A stretch of DNA of 64,000 nt from Linanthus parryae (GCA_023055425.1 JALGPY010000006.1:75762435-75826434); one strand, 5' to 3'. Positions 35,015 to 48,700 are shown, numbered from the stretch's first letter. The notes: generated from the letters alone by a model not told the origin. Program-made: numbers and translations.

Positions 35015-36490
35015 ATGTCCTCACACGGGCATGGGGATATCCCTGGGCAAATCAATCAAATCGAGCAAATTGCGCTGACGGAAAAGCCAATCCAGGGCGC
35101 TCCGGACGAGAAACTCAAAGAAGCACCTGAATGCATGGAAGATAGGCCCAGACCACAAAAGCAAGAGCTAAAGGAAGTGTTCCTCAGCCCGAACGAGGAA
35201 AAGAAAAGGCCAGTCTTTCTAAGTGCGGACCTCACAAGCGAGGAGGAGCAAGGACTGCTACAGCTCCTAACTGAATACAAGGATGTGTTCGCATGGGAGT
35301 ATGATGAGATGCCGGGACTGGATACAAGCATCACTATGCACCGCTTAGACATCATTCCAGGGTCTAAGCCGGTAAAGCAGAGCACCAGAAGCTTCAGGCC
35401 GGAGCTTAACGTGAAAATCAAGCAGGAGATTGTCAAACTCCTGGATGCCAAATTCATAGAGCCGAATCACCATCCCACATGGCTGGCCAACATCGTGCCA
35501 GTGGTGAAGAAGAACGGACAGCTTCGCATCTGCGTGGACTTCCGAGATCTCAATCGCTTATGCCCCAAGGACGATTTTCCACTGCCCAACATCGATTTGC
35601 TTATCGATTCAACAACGGGCCACCGCATGTTCAGTTTCATGGATGGCTTCAGCGGGTATAACCAGATCAAGATGGACCCCGAAGACGCGCGGAAAACTGC
35701 ATTCATCACTCCGCTGGGGGTGTTCAACTACACAGTGATGCCGTTCGGGCTCAAAAATGCGGGTGCAACCTATCAGCGGGCCATGATGGCCCTGTTCCAC
35801 GACATGATGCATAAAGAAGTGGAATTCTATGTGGATGAGCTGGTGGTTAAATCCAAGCACGAAGCAGATCACCTCGCAGATCTACGGAAGGTGTTCAATA
35901 GATGTAGACGCTTTCAACTAAAGATGAATCCCATGAAATGCGCATTTGGGGTAACATCAGGGAAGTTCTTGGGATGCGTAGTTCATCGCCAAGGAATCAA
36001 GCCTGACCCTGCGAAAGTATCAGCCATAACCGGCATGACGCTGCCCCATAACCAGAGTGCCTTGAAGACATTTTTAGGAAAGCTATCCTATCTGCGGAGA
36101 TTCATCCCAGCGATTGCTGAAATCACTTGATGTTTTAGTGCCCTTCTCAAGAAAGATGCCGTATACAGCTGGGCTCCGGAGCACGAAGCTGCATTCGAAA
36201 AGCTGAAGGATCTGCTGACGTCCTAAAAAATAATGATCGCACCTCAACTGGGATCACCGCTTCTGCTATATCTGACGTCCACGAGGAGGTCCATAGGAGC
36301 ACTCTTGGCTCAGGAGTACGAAGGCCAGGAAAGGCCTATCTACTACATCTCTCGCATCGTGCAGCCCGCTGAATCAAGGTACACAGACATCGAATGTCAT
36401 TGCCTTGCTTTGTTCTTCGTAATAGAGAAATTGAAACACTACTTTGCGTCACACAAAGTGGTAGTGGTCACCAAGAGTGATCCCATATGA
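35015..36490 (+). pseudogene. pol: Tat-like copy B: reverse transcriptase and partial RNase H, disrupted
   Basis: RT with LRICVDFRDLNR, FMDGFSGYNQI and MPFGLKNAGATYQR, but the catalytic motif is YVDE (GAG at 35837-35839). TGA at 36128-36130 ends the frame at the RT connection (C reads TGC). A second stop, TAA at about 36224, precedes the RNase H part, which ends at KSDPI at 36490. No integrase follows. Confidence 0.9.
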
Positions 36491-36649
36491 GAGGATTGTA
36501 ATCTCATCTCTCCCATATGAGAGCGTTATAATAAGAGAATTCTCCCAAATGAGAACTTCATATTTCTGGATTGTCAATTTTGCTTCATTTTAGTTTGTTA
36601 TAACTGTTAACAGTGGGTTATCCGCTACAATAGCAATCTGTACAAATGC

Positions 36650-37263
36650 GATCTTAATTGATCATCTAAGCCTATCTGTCACGATATCAGCTCATGCAAA
36701 ATGCGATCTTAATTGATCATCTAAGCCTATCTATCACAATAGCAGCCCATGCAAAATGCGATCTTAATTGATCATCTAAGCCTATCTGTCACTATAGCAG
36801 CTCATGCGAAATGCGATCTTAATTGATCATCTAAGCCTATCTGTCATGATAGCAGCCTATGCAAAATGATCTTAATTGATCTTTTAAAAGCCTATCTGCC
36901 ACGATAGCAGCCTATGCAAATGCGATCTTGATTGATCATCTAAGCCTATCTGTCACGATAGCAGCTCATGCGAAATGCGATCTTAATTGATCATCTAAGC
37001 CTATCTGTTACGATAGCAACCTATGCAAATGCGATCTTAATTTATCCTCTAAGCCTATCTGCCACGATAGCAGCCTATGCGAAAAACGATCTTAATTGAT
37101 CTACTAAAGCCTATCTATTACGATAGCAACTCATGCGAAAAGTGATCTTAATTGACCTTCCAAGCCTATCTGCGGTGATAGCAGCATTATACAAATGCGA
37201 TAGCAATATTGTGCAAAACGATCTTAAGTGATCTACAAAGGTCTATCTGATATGATAGCACTT
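36650..37263 (+). repeat. Minisatellite of copy B
   Basis: Same 54-56-bp hairpin units as in copy A, about 11 copies in the same order with a few substitutions, so the array was inherited as a block and not independently expanded. Confidence 0.97.
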
Positions 37264-38698
37264 GAATCTGAAAGCAAATCACAAGCCCATCTGCCAAGAT
37301 GGCACAACTGCGCAAATACGATCTCGAACGATCTAATAAAACATCTGCGAATTTATATGGCAGATAGCAAATGCGAAACATGTATATAGCATTGTGCAAG
37401 GCGAGATATGCCGATACGCATGCGAAATTGTATTTTGTTGCAACAGCACAGCAAATAATACAAAAGCTATTTATCATTATGAGTCGAAAAGACTTACAAT
37501 TTATCTGTCTAGATAGCAGCTTACAAGCGAAAAAGCTCAAATCTAACTACACAGCCAACATGGCTTACAATACATTCGAAAAGTAGCTGACAAGCCAGCA
37601 GAGACACACTACGGGAATCCTGACTGAAAAGGATGAACCCAACGGTCCTAACACCGTCCGTGCGATACACAGATCTGCGACCGAACATCTGTCGCAAGTG
37701 GGATCTTGCTCCAAAGAGCCACATGAAGCCATACGTTCAAGATCCCAGTATTTGACAAGGCCCTTGTCAGATCAACATCCCAAGAGATGTGCGTGAGGAA
37801 CCACCGGTCCCGGCGATCAATAGGCAAGCAGAAGCTCCAAAGGGCAAGGGCTCCTTGTAGACGGGGATGAACGCAGCGGTTCGCCACCCTGAGCTCACGA
37901 ACGTGGGGGCAATAAGTTCTCCTCCAGGGATGCTGGAGGAGAATTCCGCCGTTCATTATGAGACAGTAGCACGGTCACTTCGGCGCTGCACCTCACCGGG
38001 AGGCGGCCGGAAACATGACCTGCAAACATAATACACGAAGAAAACTCTTCGAATACACATGAGATATCATCTCCATCTTCTTTATGATGGTTATAAAGAG
38101 CAATAAGCCTCATAAAGTGGATCTTGGAAACTATTTCTACAGCACAAAGCGCAAACTCAGGATTCACAACTTGAAGTTGCCATGAATCAACGAAAAACAA
38201 GCGTTGAAGCCAGCAGTCGTAAGGACTCACGGCAAAGCACATTTTTGGGATGAAGAACCCAAATAGCAAAGACAGGGTTTATATAGACCTTGTGGAGACT
38301 CTTCAGTTGCTAAGATGAGTCAGCAGAATTCGAAAAGAGGGTAAGGTCAATCACTTACGCCTTGAAAAGCGGTAACGATCAATTACCCTACTAAAGGCTA
38401 CGACGATTCAGTTGCGTATCCTAATAAATGACGGATAGTCATGATTCGGATGGACTTCCCAACAAAAGCGTGCTTATCTTCCGAGAAATTAGCGCGAAAA
38501 TCAAGCAGAGTATCAATTGCTGATGTCATAATTGGATATGCACAGAGATATCCTATCAAATCCGGAAAGGGCAAAACGGGCAAGTTGATTCTTGTTGTTA
38601 AAAAAAAGGGGGGGAGAAACCCTAGCAACATTACATTAATGTTTCAACATTACATTAATGTTCCAGCTATTTCCTTGCTATTTTTCAAATTCAAAAAG
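37264..38698. other. Copy B region between minisatellite and antisense gene
   Basis: Non-coding as far as I can see. Nearly identical to copy A, but different from copy C over about 300 bp around 37660-37930. Confidence 0.45.
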
Positions 38699-41600
38699 TC
38701 AAAGCAAATTCTTGATCAAGGAGTCATGGGGCGCGAACTGATGGCTCAGCTTCTCTACCTGCTCCACTTCTTGCTTCAATTGCTCGCACTTGGAATTCAT
38801 CTCATGATAGAGCTTCGTAGCTTCTTCAGCCTTTTGCTTCTGCTGCTCCACCTTCTGCTTTTCAGCTGCGAGGTTCTGGTGGCCGAGCTTCAAAGTTACG
38901 GCTGCGCGAATCAGAGTGACTCTTTTCATAAGAAATCTGAAACCTAGTCTGCCTTGAACTTTGGTAAGAAGATTTTGGCACATGCCACAAAGCAATTCGG
39001 CACTCTGGACAGAAATGGTCGCAGGCGTGGCCGCAGATAGCTGCTCCAAAATCCAAATGGCTTCGGTAAGAAACAACCTCCTGTCAAAGGGCCCTATCTC
39101 CAGAGATCTTGCAAATGATCGGGGGTAGGTGAGGCGCATTCGAACTAGCCAATCCACATCAGTTTGCTTCAAACCTAAAGCAATGTCAAAGCTAAGTTAT
39201 GATATCAAATTCGCAAACGAATAATGCGAGATGCAACCAGCGAATCACTACTTACCATTTCCTTCAAGAATCTCACGAAGAGAAGGAATGCGCATTGCTG
39301 GATTAGTTGAAGACTTCCCTTGCTCCATGGCTCTCATGTCAGCTGCGAGCTCTAACCCCTCATAGTTAGGAGGAAGAGTATAAGCCGCACCAGCTGCGAC
39401 TGCATTCCCAACCTGCGAGCCCCAAAAGCTCCACGCAGGAAGAGGTGCCACCGATTCAGTCATCGCCGGAGGCGAAGTGACAGCCGAAGATGCTTGGCGT
39501 GGGACGTTCTCAGATGCGGAAGCATCAGCAACACTTGTTCTTACTTCCTCAGCGCCAGTATGGGCATCTTCCTCCATTAGCACAGCGTCAGCTTCAGCAT
39601 CATCAGAAAGTTCGATGATGTCCTCAAGAGGCTCTCCTGCGTATTCAGCAGCTGCGACGGGCTTCTCGGTATGGGAGCTCGGAATCGGAACATAGGACGC
39701 AGAAGGCTGACTTCTTTGCTCCGGCGCAGGTTCCTCAGCATTGCCTGGGATATTAAGTGCGATAGTATGAGGTAACTCGTATTATAAGTTATTTTGCTAT
39801 CTTTACTAAAGCTAAGAGCAAGCACCTCCACGCGAAGGTGGGATTGAAGTATCTTCGTCATACACTAAAGACGCGGAACCATGCCCTATTAGTGTGTCCT
39901 CATTAAGCAGGTCCTTAAAATGAGCGTGACCTAGGACGCGAAGAAACCAGTCAGGTTTCTGTTTCAAGTGGCTAAGGTCTAGTACATGCATATCGCTCAA
40001 ATGGTTACCTGAAGGTTCTCCGCACTTGCCTACTAGCCAACGGCGAATGTCAGCCTTTGACACACCATGCTTTAACGCACCCACAATAACATCTCTATAA
40101 GTTACTGCGAGATTGAAGATCTCACCTTTATCGCCGCCTGCGATTTCTTCAAAGTCTGCTTGGGCTTGCTCCAGGGCTGCTGCATCCTCTTCCGGAACCG
40201 CATCCTCCTCCTCCGCCTGAGGAGTCACTACTTCGGGAAGCACATATTCTTCGTCAACTGGACGCACTAAGTCGTCAACATGTTGCTCTTAGAGGCTCCG
40301 CTGTCTCACACGCTCGAGCTCCTCCTCCTCCCGCTGCCTTCTCCTTTCAGCAGCTTCCGCGGCTGTCTTCCGGGACTCAGCAAGAACGTCCTCTCTTATG
40401 GGATCGTCTGGAATGCCAGAATGGGTATCTCTCTTTTGTCTCTTGGCCAAAAGGCCACCGATAATCTCATCATCATCATCATCTGCGAAGATATGATTGG
40501 TTTAAGAAATAATTGCAAAAGAATTACGATAATAAGAAGGGAAACGCGACGGAGGTACCTCCTGATTCTTCCTCATGCATCACAACTGTTCTTTCTTCTT
40601 CTTCTTCATCACTTTATCTGGGCTCCTGCCTCTCTCCTTCTTCCTCCTGGTTGAATGGAACGAAAGTCTCAACTGCGAGATCTTTCCGCACTTTGCTGGG
40701 CATGCGACCTTTGCCTTTATCCTTGACAGAAAGGGACCTCGCCGGAGGAGAAGTTGGAGCACTTCTAGGGGAAGAAATTGTAATTCCCTTTTGCCTGGGT
40801 CTCTTCGCTCTCGGCGCTGCAGTCGCTGGAGGGGACGGATCATCTCTGGGAGGAGACGAGGCCGGAGCATTGTCTATCAGCGAGTCAGCAAAAGCGTTCA
40901 TGACTGCGCGAATCCTGGTTTCGACCTCAGGGTCCATCCTCCATGCTAGCAGGAACGACTGTTTTTGCCTTCTGGTGGCAACAATGGTGTTAACCAATGA
41001 CTTGGAACGATCACCAGATGCGAATCTCCGCACATGACACTACAGCAAACATTACAGAATAGAGGCGTCAGCATAGGGAAATCGAGAAGCTTAACGCACG
41101 CGAAAAAATTGCTTACCTTAGCAAATGCCTCGCTATATCTGATGACATGCGTGTCACCCTTCTTAACTGCGGCGATCTTTTCCTTCAGAATGACGTCAGG
41201 GCACAAATGGTTCTCATGATCCAACAATGAGTAGCAACCATATTCAGACTCGCTCCGACTGCAATTGGGGCGAAACGGAAAAGAGTTTCTCTTGATCAGG
41301 GGAGCTCTACTCGGCTGAGCGGCCGACTGCGTCTCAATCCTCGTTTGCTGGGCGACCCAGTATGCGAGCCAGTTCTGGGAGCAACCGCCCTCGCGGGTAC
41401 CTGCAGGCTGCTCAAAGGGAAGATTGTTCATGAAGACTGTCTTGCACTCCTTTGTTAGCAAGCGCTTATAGCAACCTCTGATAATGGACTGGGGCCAGAT
41501 TGATAGTGCCACTGCATCAAAGCCGAACTGGGGAGAAACTCGAGTGGGGTCAACATCCACGGAAATCCTCTCATACCTTGGCGCAAGCTCACGAATATGC

Positions 41601-42997
41601 TCTGCGAGGGCAGGAAGGGAACCTCGTAGACACCAGCAAAAGAACTCGCGATAGCGCTCATAGAAATGCGATCCCTCTTCGAAGAGGAGCTCTTCTGAGA
41701 AGACAACACCCTTAGAGGGGTACAACTTTGGAAACCATCGCACGTTCTCAATGCGTGTGGCATAGGGCCTGGCAGTAAACTCTTTCCGTTTGTCGCATAT
41801 CAAGCTCCAAACGCACTTGGTATTGTTCGCTCCGAACCACCTCGCAGCCCTGCCACTGTTGCGCTCCTCCGTCTCGCCTGGGGGACACCACTTGTCGGGT
41901 TTAAGAGCAGTTGGAGCATAGGATGGCCATCGCTCGAAGACCCACATCGTCAAGAAGGAAATGTTGACGAAAGTCAGTATATCGAGGCGGCCACGCGACT
42001 CTTTCATGGCCAGAACCAGCTGATCAAGCCTATAGTACAGCGTGCCCAAGACCAAGGGCCCGAGTGCGACTCTCTGGCCAAGGGCGAGCCTCAGAGCAAG
42101 CGGCAAAACATGGTAGAAGACCCCATCATGCGGGTGACCGTCAATTAAGTACCTCGACAACCAGGCACAGAGGAAAGCACAAAGGGTCAAGTGACAGCCT
42201 TTACCCTCCACGTAATTCTTGGCCTCTGGGTCCTCGCTCAGAAGCTTCTTAGTGATGTTGCTGTTCGCATAGTCTCGAAAGAAGTACTGCAACCATTTGT
42301 TCCAGGTGTTCTTCGCAGACGTATCAACCAACTGCCAGTTTGGAAGGGCTTTGGTAGTAGTCCACCGGGTGGAGATTTTCTTTACCTCTGCTAGGCATTC
42401 CTCCATCTGCGTGTACAAGGCAATCTTCGCAGCCGTCCTCAAGGGACTCAAAGGGTCCACTTCACCCATGGGAGAAAGATCGTACAGCATATGCACGTCC
42501 TCGAGTGTGGGGGCAGCCTCGAACTCAGCAAAGTGGAATGTGTGAGTCGCAGGCGAGTAGCGGGAAAGAAGGTCTAGAAGCATGGACTGGTCCAGCTTCA
42601 CGGCAGCACCCTTCACAGCACGAACAGCGAAGTATACGCCGGCTTCATCAAGAGTCGTAGCATGATTGGTCAACACGTTGTCGATCCACTCATCCATGTA
42701 GTCCAATTTCTGGACAAAAGTTTGGGTAGAAATCGCAGTGTAGGGGAAGTACCCATTTTCGATTCCCAATCGAACCACATCCTCGGAGCCAATTAACTCG
42801 AGCAAGGCTGAGTTAACCGGGCGAGTCAGTGTTAGCAATCCCTCATTTGGGACAGGAGCGGGCATTTTCTTCGCCTTAACCCTCGCATGGTAGAAATCTT
42901 TGCCGCTTAGATAGGGGGCTTTTCGCCACAAAGCCTGCGGAAGATCGGGTATCTATTCGTCCTCCTTGGTGGGTTTGGTTCCTTTTGTCTTGGCCAT
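38699..42997 (-). pseudogene. Antisense five-exon gene with plant-mobile-domain-like protein (copy B)
   Basis: Runs opposite to gag-pol. Exons: 42997-41117, 41039-40559, 40482-39826, 39744-39256, 39174-38699; introns of 77, 76, 81 and 81 nt, all GT-AG, every junction in frame, 1328 codons with the stop. Exon 1 (627 codons) resembles the plant mobile domain (aminotransferase-like) family, with THTFHFAEFEAAPTLEDV near residue 170 and a Trp-rich middle part. Exons 2-3 encode acidic and basic low-complexity stretches, exon 4 a Ser/Ala-rich region, exon 5 a coiled-coil-like end (AAEKQKVEQQKQKAEE). Three in-frame stops: TAG at codon 15 (42955-42953), TAA in exon 2 (40616-40614) and TAA in exon 3 (40291-40289, also in copy A). 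The function is unknown; a role in the element's own mobility or silencing is only a possibility. Confidence 0.8.
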
Positions 42998-43729
42998 TCC
43001 TGCGGAAGAGCAAGAAAAAGGGGGGAGAAATATGCCACACTCAGTTTGAATTTCGAGATTCAAGATCTATGGAAAGAAGGATGAACAGTTCTTGGTATCA
43101 ATTTTGGAAATCAGAGGGTTTCATTATCAGGGATTTCAAAACCCTATCTAAGGTCCTTATTATTGAAGGATTAAGCTGCAATTGGGTCCAAAGCTTGAAG
43201 CTTCTTCACAAGTTTCAACAGATCATATGTTATGGGTTTACAGATTCAACGCAGTTCAAGGCATACACTGGTATTTTAAATCGAAATTGAACAAGGCCAA
43301 CCTTGTTTTCGCGAAGCTTGCTTGGATATGCACAGTTGAAGAAGGCGATTTTCAGTTCTGAACTGATGATTGATTATCTGAATCTGCTCTCGAAGATCTC
43401 CGGGTACCATTCACTTTAAGAGAAAGAAGTGATGCTTTGCAACAATGGAGGATACAAAGTATTTATCCAAAAACAATGAAGGGTTGCGTCCTTTCAGTAG
43501 TCGAATCGCAACCGTCACCGTCGAATCGCGCAATCACAGGACAAGATGACGTCATGCCTAAAACCCTAAAGGCCAGACGGCACGACTCTAGGGTTTTTAG
43601 GTCATAATGGCACGCACGGGGCCTGAACTTACCCGTATTTGAATTGGTGCGTGGCGGCGACGCGTATGTTGGTTTCCGCGCATAGAAGTCTATACAGCTA
43701 TGAGTCTTCACGCGCAGAAAGGGGGCTAA
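42998..43729. other. Copy B region upstream of the antisense gene, with polypurine tract
   Basis: Nearly the same as 31127-31858. Purine tract CAGAAAGGGGGCTAA at 43715-43729. Confidence 0.6.
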
Positions 43730-44047
43730 TGTAGATAGTGCTTTCTGAGCTGACAGATCTTGGCCACGTGGCAACCATCCAGCACACCATATTGTGCTCC
43801 ACACACACTGGATCACCAGCCGAGCTGATCCATGTGGGGGCTGCGAGACAGAGCCCCCGCATACCACCGCACGGGACTTGTAGGGACTTAGTGGTTTGGA
43901 GGCTAGAGTAAGTCCTGTCGCGTGCGAGCCAAGCCCGCGCGCGACCTTTAGTAGCTGCTTTGAGAGATTTATGGCACGAGCTCCATAAACCCGGTCAATC
44001 CGGTCAAACCCGGTCAACCTCGTAACGGTTCCGGTATTCGCGCATAA
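43730..44047 (+). repeat. LTR between copies B and C, left part
   Basis: First 318 bp of the LTR up to and including the target site CATAA, where the Athila-like element inserted. Confidence 0.88.
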
Positions 44048-45614
44048 TGATAACGCCCAATTAGGGGTTATCTTTTAGCCTGATTTCACGAGTATTTGTG
44101 CCGGAATTAGCGGTTTTTGCCGGAAAACGCCTTAGAATGCCCCGGGAATCTAGAACGAGACGTTTATTCATACTTGCTGGATTTCTGCTTATTTCTGCTC
44201 ATTTCTTGCTATATTTGGATATGATCGCGGGTGTTCGTTCGTGTTGCCTTTTCAGGAAGAGGTTCGGGAGGTGCATCGGGAAGCGTGCCGGGACCAAGCC
44301 GGGACCGTCTCGGGAAACGTGCACAAGACCGGGACACGACGGGAACACGGAAAAGCAGAAGTACATCGAAGAGGCAAGCCGGGAGCATCAGGAAGAAGAG
44401 TGGGACCCAGGGGACCAGTCCTGGCCCACCAGAGGACCAAGTGGGCCCCACCTACCCCACGGCCTGCGTATATACGCAGGCAGTGGGGAGGTGGGGGGAT
44501 CTTGGTTGGGCCCTGGTTGCGTATATACGCAACCCCTGCGTATATACGCAGCCAGTTTGACTTTTTGACAAAGACGGTGGACCGATGGCATATTCCGTAA
44601 TTTCGAGCACAAGCGTTTTCAGGAAACAGCACTATTTAAAGACTCGTCCAGACTCGTTTTGAAGACACACGAAGACACAGCACAATTCACAGCACACCCG
44701 AAGGCCAAGTCGGAGCATTCACGGAGAGCACGAAAGCGCGATTCGAGATTCGAAGACTTAGTTTGATTTCGTTCTCTCTCTTTATATTCAGAAACTGCGT
44801 TTTGTACTATGTCTAGTCGTAGCTAAACTTTTCACCTAGGTTCTCGGTGAACCTAGGGTTTCGTACTCAGATTTTATGATTACTACGTTTATGGATTCAT
44901 GATGATTGTCTTAATTCAGCAAGTTGTATCTGTTATTCTGGTTTTGATTATTATCGTATATGCATGATAGGATTGATCACCCAGGATTGCTATAGACCCG
45001 AGCTTGTAGGTGAAAACGTCAAGTTAGGGTTAGGAAGAAAAACCGGGATTTAGTACCTTACCCTGATAGACCGACCAGAGAAAGGGAGATAGGGCTAGCA
45101 TTGAAAAACGTGAGACAAACTGTTAGAGAATTTGACCCGGGCCATCCGGACAGGTTAGAAACCCTAACAGGATTAGACCGAGACTGCAGACTTAGGCAGC
45201 TTAACAAGAATCCGAAAGTCTGCAGGATCGGGATTACGTGTGGAAGCTGAAAAGTCACTGCACAACTGGTACGTTGCACAGATACCGAAACTGCTGAGTG
45301 TTTTCATAAACGAACGTAAAACTGAAATCTGTAGAAACCCTAGGGGATCCTGGAGCCTAGTCTTCATCTATTATCGTTACAACAAAATCAGCTTATTTCA
45401 GAAAACGTCACAAAAATATTTACAGTTTTAAATTCTGTTTTTAGTTTAGTCACTATAATCACAACCTACTCCTCCTGGTTACTACTCTTGGGAAACCGAA
45501 ACTGACAACTTGAGTAAACCCGAAACAGTCCTCGTGGGAACGATAATCCGAGTCTAATTGCACCCGGTACTACGAGATTCGTACACTTGCGATAGCACGT
45601 TAGTTTGCGCATCA
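44048..45614 (+). repeat. 5' LTR of the Athila-like element
   Basis: 1,567 bp. A TATTTAAA box lies at 44633-44640, and three copies of TGCGTATATACGCA lie 80-170 bp upstream of it. Confidence 0.95.
44465..44550. promoter_or_regulatory. Palindrome cluster in the 5' LTR
   Basis: Perfect 14-bp palindromes TGCGTATATACGCA at 44465-44478, 44518-44531 and 44537-44550; the last two start 19 bp apart. They sit in the U3 part just upstream of the TATA-like box, where a regulatory site would be expected. Confidence 0.7.
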
Positions 45615-45620
45615 AGTTTT

Positions 45621-45638
45621 TGGCGCCGTTGCCGGGGA
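45621..45638 (+). other. Primer-binding site, aspartate tRNA type
   Basis: TGGCGCCGTTGCCGGGGA, six bases after the LTR, is the standard primer site of Athila and related Gypsy elements (tRNA-Asp). Confidence 0.9.
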
Positions 45639-45758
45639 CTTTTAGGGTCTATTTAGTAGTCAGAATTAGTTTTCTGAGTTTTATTTATTTTCAGTTTCGT
45701 TATTTTTCTTTTTATCTCACTGCGTTTTCGAATCTGCGTTTTCAGGACTGTTTAGTTG

Positions 45759-48700
45759 ATGCCCAGATTGCCTCGCGATTTGGTGACACCACTCGACAAC
45801 CCGGAAAAACTGTATACCGAACAGAACCGCAGAAACCGAGAAAGCAGGATGGCAACCAACGAGAGAGATCCACCCGAGAACACCGCAGCCGGTGGTCAGG
45901 AACGAGAGACACGTACCCCAGCCCAGATGGCTAGGTACATTGAGGAGCTTGTCACAGCGGGACTTGCTGCCCGAAGCAACCAGAGAACATATAACCGATC
46001 TGGGAAGGCGTTGGTGGAAAATTTCGAGGTCCCCACCGGGGGGCATGAGCGAGCCATTGTGGTGCCCGAGATCACCGCAGAGCACTTTGACATCAAACCA
46101 TCCACCATCCAGACGGTACAAACTCTCTGCCCGTTTCATGGCAGGGCCGACGAAGACCCGAACGATTTCATCGGGAAATTCGAAGATTACTGCAACAAGG
46201 TCAGATACAAGGGGGTAGAAGCAGAGGCGCTCATGTTGATCTTATTTCCGTACTGTCTTTATGGAGTAGCCAAGGACTGGCTCGAATCCCGACCACCCCG
46301 ATCCATCACCACATGGGAGGAGTGTGTCGCGGATTTTCTAGCCAAGTTCTATCCCGCCTCCCGAGTCATACAGTTACAGAGCGAGATACTGTCATTCAGA
46401 CAAAAGATGGGGGAGACGGTAGTGGACGCATGGGACAGGCTCATGAGATTGGTCAAACGGTGCCCGAACCACGGTTTTGGAGACGCAAAAATCCTGCAGG
46501 TTTTCTACCATGCCCTAGACAGGGAGAACGCCGACAGGATTGACAGAGAGGCCGGGGGAAACTTCTTGTATCACGTGGACAAAGAAGGTGCGTATGACCT
46601 GATGAAGCAGTTGGCCAAGCAGGACACCCGACTATTTGACGATCGCAGGATGGCGGCCAGAGCCGAACCTGCAGTAGATGACCGGATAGACAATCTGGCC
46701 AAAATCGTTCACGACTTGGTCAAGAAAGTCTACTCGGATAAGAAGACTGTTGCAGCAGTCGAGGAACCGGATCTGGACACAGCCATTGAGGAACTAAGGA
46801 CTGAAGATACCAACTACGTACAGCAGCAGTGGGACCCGAGCCGGTACCGACCGGGTACGAGAGACCATCCCGGGTTTCGGTACGGAAACCCGAACGCAGC
46901 AGTTTATGCACCGGGATTCCAGCACAGACCACCAGCCCAGCAGGCTGCTCCGGCCCAGCAGGCTCAGTCAGTCCCGTCAGCACAGCAGTACGACGCTCAG
47001 ATGAAGGAGATCAAGTCCATGTTCCAGACCATGGAGTCCCGGTTCAAGCACATGGACACCTTGACGGCAGATATGCAGACAACCAAAACGTCACTGCGCG
47101 CTTTGGAAGTACAGGTGGGGCAGTTAGCACAGCAGCTAACGGAGAGACAGCCAGGAAACCTACCCTCGAACACAGTGAATAATCCACGGGCTCAGATCAA
47201 TGCTATCTCCACTCGGAGTGGATTGGCACTGCAGGATCCACCGTATCCCAGCCACGCACGTGCAGAAAATTCGAAAGAAGTAGAACGCAACTTGTCGGAA
47301 CAGGATAACAGCACAGTCGATCGCCCCCAGCCAAAGGGCTCGGTTGAGCAGGATGCAGTGCAGAACGAGACAGGTGCAGAAACTGTACCCGTCTCCAAGG
47401 AGGTCCCGTACCCCTTGCGAACACGAAAGAGGGATGACAGCAAGGACTACGCCAGGTTTCTCGAGATGTTCAAGCAGCTGCAGATTAACATACCTTTTGC
47501 TGAGGCTTTGGCTAAGATGCCCACTTACGCCAAATTCCTCAAGGACATCTTGTATGGGAGGAGGCGAATGAGCGATTTCGAGACCATAAACCTGACGGCA
47601 GAAGTGAGCAATTGTGTGAAGAATGGGCTACCGAGGAAGAGAAAGGATCCTGGCAGTTTCGTCATACCGGTCACCCTAGGTAACGCTTACACAGGAAAGG
47701 CTCTGTGTGACCTAGGGGCCAGCATCAACCTGATGCCATTAACGATTTTCAAGAGTTTGAAAGTCGGTGAACCCCGACCCACCAGAATCATGCTGCAGAT
47801 GGCAGACAGGTCCGTAAAACAGGCCTACGGGGTTATCGAGGACATTCTGGTCAAGGTCGGCGAGCTTATTTTTCCGGCAGATTTCGTCATCCTGGACATG
47901 GAGGCAGGGGAGGTACCGCTCATACTCGGCAGGCCGTTTTTGGCCACAGGCGAAGCTATGATAAACTGTAAGAGCGGGGAGCTGACCATGCAGATTAACG
48001 AGGAAAAAGTGAAATTCAACGTTTTCAAAAATCTGCAACTGCCAAACTACTACGACCACGAGGACATTTTTGCTATCGATGTTGTGGACGAAGGCTGGGA
48101 AAACGAGGAGATGGACCAATTGTGGGAAGAGATTGACAGCATGTACGGGGAAGAAAAGGAGAAGACTCGGTGCGAGCACGCCATGAGAGCCGAGGACTGG
48201 ACCACTTTGCACCGGGACGAAGACGGCGGGCAAAAGATGATTCTGGTCCCGTCACTCAAGGAGCCACCCGCACTGGAGCTGAAACCGCTCCCGAGCCATC
48301 TCAGGTATGCGTATATTGGTGAAAATAGTACTCTGCCCGTAATTGTTTCGTCTCGTTTATCTCAGGAACAGGAGCAGAAACTGCTGGAAGTATTGCGAGA
48401 GCATAAGGAAGCAATCGCCTGGACGATTGCAGATATCAAGGGGATCAGCCCCGCCTACTGCATGCACAAGATCCGAATTGAAGAAGGCAAGAAACCGGTG
48501 ATTCAGCCCCAGCGGAGACTGAACCCGAACATGAAGGACGTTGTGCGGAAAGAGGTCATGAAGTGGCTGGAAGCAGGAATCATCTACCCCATATCGGACA
48601 GCACGTGGATCAGCCCGGTCCAGTGCGTGCCCAAAAAGGGGGGTATTACGGTGGTGCGGAATAATGATCAGGAGCAGATTGCGCAGCGCACCGTTACGGG

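Noticed and set aside
44098..44632. Several overlapping frames with RIYA and CVYTQ peptides in the Athila-like LTRs
   Set aside because: These peptides are translations of the 14-bp palindrome and flanks; the LTR is non-coding.
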